Assembly (NCBI GenBank): GCA_003952965.2
Contig: CM025856.1
Coordinates: 29,058,061-29,122,060 of the forward strand
Source: Morella rubra
Taxonomy: Eukaryota; Streptophyta; Magnoliopsida; Fagales; Myricaceae
Direction: 5' to 3'
Length of the DNA: 64,000 nt
The position numbers and the translations under genes were made by a program. Positions 60,301-64,000 of this stretch are shown piece by piece; position 1 is the first letter of the stretch, and the number at the start of each line of letters is the position of its first letter. Below the pieces are notes generated by a model. That model made no database searches and was not told the origin of the DNA. It worked only from the letters and a program-made list of their open reading frames with translations.

Positions 60301-63300
60301 CACACAAACTATTAAACCAAGGTTTTTTGTGGGTTGAATAGGGAGGTATGTGTCAGGCTTTGATATTTATCAAAGAATGGGAATTATTTTGGATATTTTA
60401 AAGTATTGAAAAGAATGAAAGAAGATAGAAAAGGAGGGTTATGTTAGACAGAAGCTACATTCTGCTAAATACGGCATGCTTAATTATTATTGAATACGCC
60501 TATAGAATATAAAAGTCTATTTATCTTTATTATAATCATAGAAAATAGAATAGAGGAGATATAAGGGGTGAATTTCTGACTAACTGTATGTATCGGTGTA
60601 AGATGTGTTGTTGGAGTATTTCTGTAGTATGTGATTGATGAGCAGGAGTTATGAGTATATGTGGGTCGTAGTTGTATGGATAGAGCTAATGGTGATTTGT
60701 ATTCAGTTGTTAGGTGATGCGGGCTAGCATCTTTGAAGTTGGATGCTTAGGAGAGTATTATGCACATTAGGGTCATGTTCCAGATGGGGATAGTTCGGAG
60801 AATCTAGACTGAGGATGAACCACGTGGAAAGTCAAAAAGGCTGAGTATAATTAAGTGCTATTTGTAAGTTGTATGATTGATATAGTAGGGATTGTGTGTC
60901 AGGCTAGATACTGGCAGCCGTGTTTTGTCAGAGACGGAAAATAGTAGAGGAAGGGCGTAGTGAAAATAAAGTATTCTTGGTAGACTAGTAAGATGTATAG
61001 ATAGAGAAGTGGAGATAGATTCAAAGGGCGGAGTATTGATATGAAAGTTGAGCGATAGTTGCTGTGGTTAATATGTAGTGTGGACGGATTTAGTGTATGG
61101 TGTTAATGGTGGTGATGAGGATTGAATAACTATTGGTCTGTTTGTATGTGTATTATTGGATGGTGAGGAGAAGTGAGTGTTATTATGTAACATGTTATGC
61201 TATAGCATAAAGTTAGGAGGATGGAATGATGTGATATGGGTGGGCTTAAACAGTAATGCTGTGAGATGGGACCAGTGTATGTTGTGTTGTGAGGAGTGGG
61301 TGTGACGTTGAGTAGGAGAGTAAACTGTAGTTTATAGAGATGTGGTGATGATCAAGGAGAATACTTAGAGGGAAAAGTAATGTGGGCTTAATTTAAATAG
61401 ATGGAATGGATAGAGTACGGGGGAAAGAAGATATATAAGTATTTTTTCATATCTGGTTTGCTGTTACTGATTGGAAGACACCAGTACATTGTCAATTTTT
61501 TGTGGTTTATTGAGCTATCTTGGGCGATGTTGGGTATTGGATAGTGGTAAGATTTTGATTCAGTTAAAACCAAGGGCGTACTACATCTGCAATTCACATT
61601 GTTGCGATAATTATTTTTTTTCTGTTTCGAGGATGAGCGTAGTTAGAGCGGAGTGGTAGTTTCAATTTAAGTTAGAGAGTGGGTCTTGACGGCTATGTGA
61701 GTTATGTTATCGGGATCTGCTAAGATTGGGGTATGAGAGTTGGACAGAGAGAGTAGCATAAGGGTGAAGAATCCATAATTAAAGTAATGGATCAGATCAC
61801 GGGGTAATGAGAACTGGGGGATTCTGAACAGGTAAATTCGTGGTATAGAAGCCTAAATTGAATATTGAGTCTGTAGCAAGGCATAGCTGTGGGATTGGTA
61901 TGGTGGTACGAAGATATAATGTTTGTAACCTTGTCTCATTAAACCTACGAGGATATTATTGTGAGGCCATGTGATCAGGGGTGTCGACGATGTGACTAGT
62001 TAGTTTCCTGCGGACGTAGTTGATGTGAGCATTGAATAGTAATTGAATTGCTTGCCAAGATTTTTTAGGAAGAAGGGGGCGATAAATGTGATTTAGCAGA
62101 AGCTTGAATGTAGTGAGATTATGGAGTTATGGATATAGGTTAACTTAATTTAGTATTGTAAGAGTGAGTAGTGAAGGAGAGTAGTATTGGTGGCATGGTA
62201 GATAAATGTAATAAGCAGGTTGGCTGGTTGGATAGATAATATTTGATGGATTATGTTGTAAAAAGTGGAATGGGCAATATTGGTGTTTTTTTCTGACACT
62301 TTACCCCATGAAAGTGTAGGGACATAGATAGGACCGTCCAATTTCTTTTGGCCAGTGATTTACTTGGTAACTGTGGATTAAGTGTAAATTCTTTTTGCTC
62401 TTATTGTCTGGGTTGAGAAGGTAGATGTATGCTATTGGAGTTTAGTTTGAGTATGGTGTGTTGGTAGCGTTGATTCCTATTGAGATAGTAAGTGGTGGGA
62501 AAGAAGAGGAATAGTATATGTGAGAGATGTAAGAGAGAAGGGTGAACATGGCATTAGTAGGGCTAAGACGAATATAATTCGATAAAGTTTGTTGATAGCC
62601 TGAGGGTATAGTGTGGTCTTGTGTGGGTTAATAAAATATTAGATAATATAAATGCGCGGGTATATTGTTGTGGATGCTGTCCTTGGAGAATTTACAATGA
62701 TGTAGTAGCGATGAGAGTGGAAAGATAGAGTGCTAATTAAGATGGTGTTATCGAATATTGACCAACAATAGAGATGCAAATAGAAAATGGCATAAAGTAA
62801 AGGGAGTCTAACAGACAGATCCAGCTGGTACTAGATATGGTTGATTTAGGCGAAGACGAATCGTTGAGTCTCAGTCCGGCAAGATACATATCGATAATAG
62901 ATGCAATCGTTTGCTGTTAGAGCTTGATGTTGGTGTGGAGTGTGGAGTAGTCTGCTGAGTAAGGTGGTAGTGTATGCTGTGATTCTGAAATTAAGAGTTG
63001 ATGAATCATAGTCCATTCAGAACAGTGTTTTAGTTATTTCAATTAATAGAACTTATTGAATGTTGGGGAAATATATTTGTGCATTTTCATTTAAAATCTG
63101 TGAATGATGATACATGGGCGTTAGGCTGCATCCGATAAGTTTGATTTTACTATATGGAATCATATACAGATGTATAAGATCATATCGATGAAAGTAGGGG
63201 AAAGACACGAGATCGCCATTTTGCGTGATGAGATAGATTTATCTTAAGATTTGATGAGGAATAATGAGAGATTAGAAATAGGAAGTAATACTAGTTTTGA

Positions 63301-64000
63301 GTTTTTTTTTGGTGTAGCAAACAGCAGGAAGTAGATTGCAGGTATTGATTGATGTTGAACCTGAATATGTGAATTTAGAGATAAGATCCTACGCTATATT
63401 TACAAGTTTCGGATTTGTAGTATTTAAAGAATCGTATAAGAATATAAAGAAATAGTTCGCTCCATGATTTATCTATTGTATAAAGCTATGTAAATTTAAT
63501 GAATAATTGTGCAAGGTGATAAAGATGGGGATACATGTACATCTATAGCATTTCTATTAGTAATTTGCTTCAGATAGCGAGGCCGATAGACAAGAGGAAT
63601 TGCTGAAGTGTATCTGAGATGGTGCAGATTGGCTCTGTAGGCGGTTATGTTTGTGAAGTTGCTTGAGTGATATGTGGTTCAACTTTTATGGATGCCTTTT
63701 CTTAGTAGTTTGTGATTAGCAGTAGTTTGATTAATGCTAACTGGCGAGTTGGAATTAATAAGTAGAAATCATTAATTATCCTCGTATATTAGTGACTATA
63801 AAGTGACTTTGGGATTTTAGGGGTCAGGTTCACTTTTACATAGAGACTAATAAAAGTAACTGCCGACGAACCTAACTATGTTTGGGTTGGTGACGGTGTT
63901 GTAGTATAGATTTATATGAGGAATGAATGGTTGTCGGTAAATTGCTGTTGGATTGAATTGTAGTTGATTTTTTTATTGGTTATTAGGATGAAGTGCGGTC
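60301..64000. other. C-depleted, G-rich tract of the plus strand
   Basis: Hand counts: 60601-60660 has 19 G and 2 C; 61081-61140 has 21 G and 3 C. The skew persists with some relaxation to the window edge. No tandem period, transposon terminus or coding frame explains it; the longest frames are about 60-70 codons and look random. Confidence 0.6.

Noticed and set aside
60301..64000. Bacterial or organelle contamination as the source of the skewed tract
   Set aside because: No long coding frames, rRNA or tRNA, which dense prokaryotic or organelle DNA would show over 3.7 kb.
1..64000. CRISPR arrays, phage or bacterial mobile systems
   Set aside because: The window is eukaryotic; no array of short repeats with unique spacers was seen. 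The tandem repeats found have transposon or promoter contexts.

Overview
The window is nuclear DNA of a eudicot plant, probably woody; the species cannot be named from sequence alone. Spliced genes with GT-AG introns, plant-only families (DUF630/DUF632, NDR1/HIN1-like LEA-2, plastid SufE-BolA, isoprenylated HMA proteins, plant LRR proteins), a CACTA transposon, a Mutator-type MITE and a plant initiator tRNA-Met all point the same way. Exactly 1000 N (39986-40985) split the window into two contigs of different character.

Left contig. 1-8.3 kb: a small plant-specific protein of unknown function (1626-1940, minus) and a four-exon DUF630/DUF632 gene (4047-8273, minus) that needs three single-base frame corrections. 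8.3-19.3 kb is repeat-rich: a 3.4-kb near-perfect inverted repeat (11030-14411) whose outer halves are copies of a LINE-like retroposon, then a complete 3.8-kb CACTA element (14594-18420) carrying fragments of two host genes (ARM-repeat and RRM proteins). 19.3-25.9 kb is a direct tandem duplication, each copy with an HMA-domain gene; the first is intact with a CaaX end, the second is frameshifted. 25.9-34.3 kb holds two full DUF2431 (BMT5-like methyltransferase) genes on the minus strand and a duplicated orphan first exon. The promoter of the second gene contains an 81-bp tandem repeat rich in TGGGCY (site II) motifs. 34.7-38.9 kb: an LEA-2/NHL membrane protein (plus), a candidate 68-residue two-exon protein (minus), SUFE1 (minus) and an initiator tRNA-Met (minus).

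Right contig. 41.0-51.7 kb has no recognisable gene or repeat. 51.7-54.0 kb is a scrambled LRR gene with indels and about a third of its coding region unrecognisable. 57.0-58.3 kb is a nearly intact intronless LRR gene with one single-base deletion. From about 60.3 kb to the end the plus strand is very poor in C (about 3-7%) but rich in G. This contig should be treated as possibly unpolished until checked.

The best functional theme is the same-strand cluster of isoprenylated HMA proteins and DUF2431 proteins, both expanded by local duplication. The best structural finds are the Pack-CACTA element with paired hairpins and the long inverted repeat with its retroposon boundary.
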